Below, in pieces: positions 5,802-6,497 of a DNA stretch of 6,497 bases (position 1 is the stretch's first letter; every line of letters begins with the position of its first letter). The notes beneath the pieces were generated by a model. It was not told where the DNA came from. It was given only the letters and a program-made list of their open reading frames with translations, and did no database searches. Origin of the DNA: an uncultured Clostridia bacterium (GTDB lineage Bacteria; Bacillota; Clostridia; Oscillospirales; Acutalibacteraceae); NCBI GenBank assembly GCA_947168785.1, contig CAMVNL010000142.1:1-6497 (forward strand), in the 5' to 3' direction. The position numbers and the translations under genes were made by a program.

Positions 5802-6133
5802 CGCAGGATCTTCTCCATGGGCCGGCCCTTTGCCAGCTCGTCCACCAGCTTGTCAAGCTGGCGGATCTTCCGCATCAGCGGGTCCTCCACGGCGGCCACG
5901 TCCACGCCGCACACCTTGCCGGTGATCAGCTCCGCCCGGGGATTCATGGCCGGGGCGTTCTCAAAAAACGCGCCGTAGGGTACGCTCTGGTCCACCTTGT
6001 CCATTTCGTACCCGGTCAGCCACCGGATCACTTCGTCCAGCTCCGCTTTCGTCCGCCCCTTGCGCTCCGCTTTTGCCAGCAGCAGGGGATAGACTTTGGC
6101 GACCGGCATATCGAAAAAACGCTGTTCCGCCAT
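5798..6133 (-). CDS. DUF2200 family protein
   Basis: This 111-residue protein matches DUF2200 along its length. Visible marks are the VYPLLLAKAERKGRTKAELDEVI segment (about 14-36), WLTGY (38-42), a PYGAFFENAPAMNP stretch, ITGKVCGV with its single cysteine, and the ending EDPLMRKIRQLDKLVDELAKGR. The family is cytoplasmic, largely helical and of unknown function. Start: ATG at 6133 with GGAGG (6144-6148) at 10-nt spacing, lying in the 3' end of the preceding gene. Only 5 bp separate it from the stop of the upstream hydrolase-like gene, and it overlaps the DUF1905 start by 4 bp, so all three form one operon. The start matches the family's usual N-terminus, a short polar stretch before the VYP motif. 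Confidence 0.87.
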   Translation of the reverse strand: MAEQRFFDMPVAKVYPLLLAKAERKGRTKAELDEVIRWLTGYEMDKVDQSVPYGAFFENAPAMNPRAELITGKVCGVDVAAVEDPLMRKIRQLDKLVDELAKGRPMEKILR

Positions 6134-6138
6134 AAGGG

Positions 6139-6497
6139 TTATGCCTCCGTCACCAGCGCGCCTCCGCAGGAGGGCAGGCGGAACCGGTACTGTCCGTCGA
6201 CGGTTTCGGGGATGCGCTCTCCCTCCGCCGTCAGAATGCGCACAGGGGAGCCGTCGGTGGCAAAGACCACCGTTCCCTCCGTCGGGTGATCGCCCCAGGG
6301 GTCGGAGGCGTTGCAGAGATACAGCGCCTGTTTGCCGCCGCCGTCCCTCGCGAGCATCTGGCCCGCCAGCAGGGGAGCGCCGTCCTCCATGAGAACGCCG
6401 GAAAAAACGCCGGTGTTCAGCGTCGCTTTCGTTTCAACTTTTACGCCCTCCGGCGCATATTTCCCGGAGAATCCGATGAAATGGGTGGAGACGTTTC
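6139..6497 (-). CDS. C-terminal end of a probable glycoside-hydrolase-like protein (5' end outside window)
   Basis: The minus-strand frame is open from the window edge to the TAA at 6139-6141, giving 118 visible residues; the ATG at 6390 is internal, because clearly coding residues such as THFIGFSGKYAPEGV precede it. The visible part looks like two beta-rich pieces. The first is an extended strand region (KVETKATLNTGVFSGVLM). The second is a C-terminal beta-sandwich with ALYLCNASDPW, TVVFATDGSPVRIL and a last strand YRFRLPSCGGALV. Endings of this kind, with alternating strands and a final LPxxGGxLV strand, are typical of C-terminal domains of large glycoside hydrolases, but no catalytic residue is in view and the family cannot be named. 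It directly precedes the DUF2200 gene by 5 bp. A sugar-binding or other secreted protein is an alternative. Confidence 0.45.
   Translation of the reverse strand, partial: NVSTHFIGFSGKYAPEGVKVETKATLNTGVFSGVLMEDGAPLLAGQMLARDGGGKQALYLCNASDPWGDHPTEGTVVFATDGSPVRILTAEGERIPETVDGQYRFRLPSCGGALVTEA

Noticed and set aside
5845..5861. Inverted repeat CCAGCTTG-T-CAAGCTGG
   Set aside because: It lies inside the conserved QLDKLVDEL region of the DUF2200 gene and is explained by codon use; there is no T-tract or other sign of regulation.

Overview
The window looks like chromosomal DNA of a moderately GC-rich Bacillota, most likely an uncultured gut-type Clostridia (Oscillospirales or Christensenellales-like). 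This rests on strong GGAGG-type ribosome binding sites, sigma-A-like promoters, TTG/ATG starts, AT-rich gaps between GC-rich genes, and families common in Clostridia (DUF1284, DUF2200, GPH symporters). No rRNA, tRNA, CRISPR array, phage gene or transposase gene was seen.

Layout. (1) 1-1223, plus strand: the 3' two-thirds of a GPH/MelB-type sugar symporter, overlapping by 4 bp a 65-residue double-CxxC zinc-ribbon protein. (2) 1224-1497: a perfect bidirectional terminator hairpin, then a 166-bp MITE-like element with 18-bp perfect terminal inverted repeats and nested hairpins, ending 6 bp from the next gene's stop codon. (3) 1498-3427, minus strand: a two-gene operon, a nitrilase-superfamily omega-amidase-like hydrolase followed by branched-chain aminotransferase IlvE, driven by a near-consensus promoter at 3547-3575. 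(4) 3428-3757: a divergent intergenic region with one promoter for each side and a leftward-facing terminator-like hairpin with a U8 tract between them. (5) 3758-5386, plus strand: a calcineurin-like metallophosphoesterase with a TTG start, then a cysteine-rich DUF1284 protein. (6) 5387-5498: a second compact inverted-repeat element between convergent genes. (7) 5499-6497, minus strand: the C-terminal end of a probable glycoside-hydrolase-like protein running in from the right edge, then DUF2200 and DUF1905 proteins in a tight, overlapping operon.

How the genes fit together. The clearest functional pairing is hydrolase plus aminotransferase. In known transaminase/omega-amidase pairs, the amidase removes the alpha-keto omega-amide left when glutamine or asparagine donates the amino group. 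The symporter at the left edge and the hydrolase-like fragment at the right edge suggest carbohydrate use, but they are not in one operon. The most unusual DNA is non-coding: the two structured inverted-repeat elements, which share short internal motifs, and the isolated terminator between divergent promoters. I did not find a convincing new defence or mobile system.
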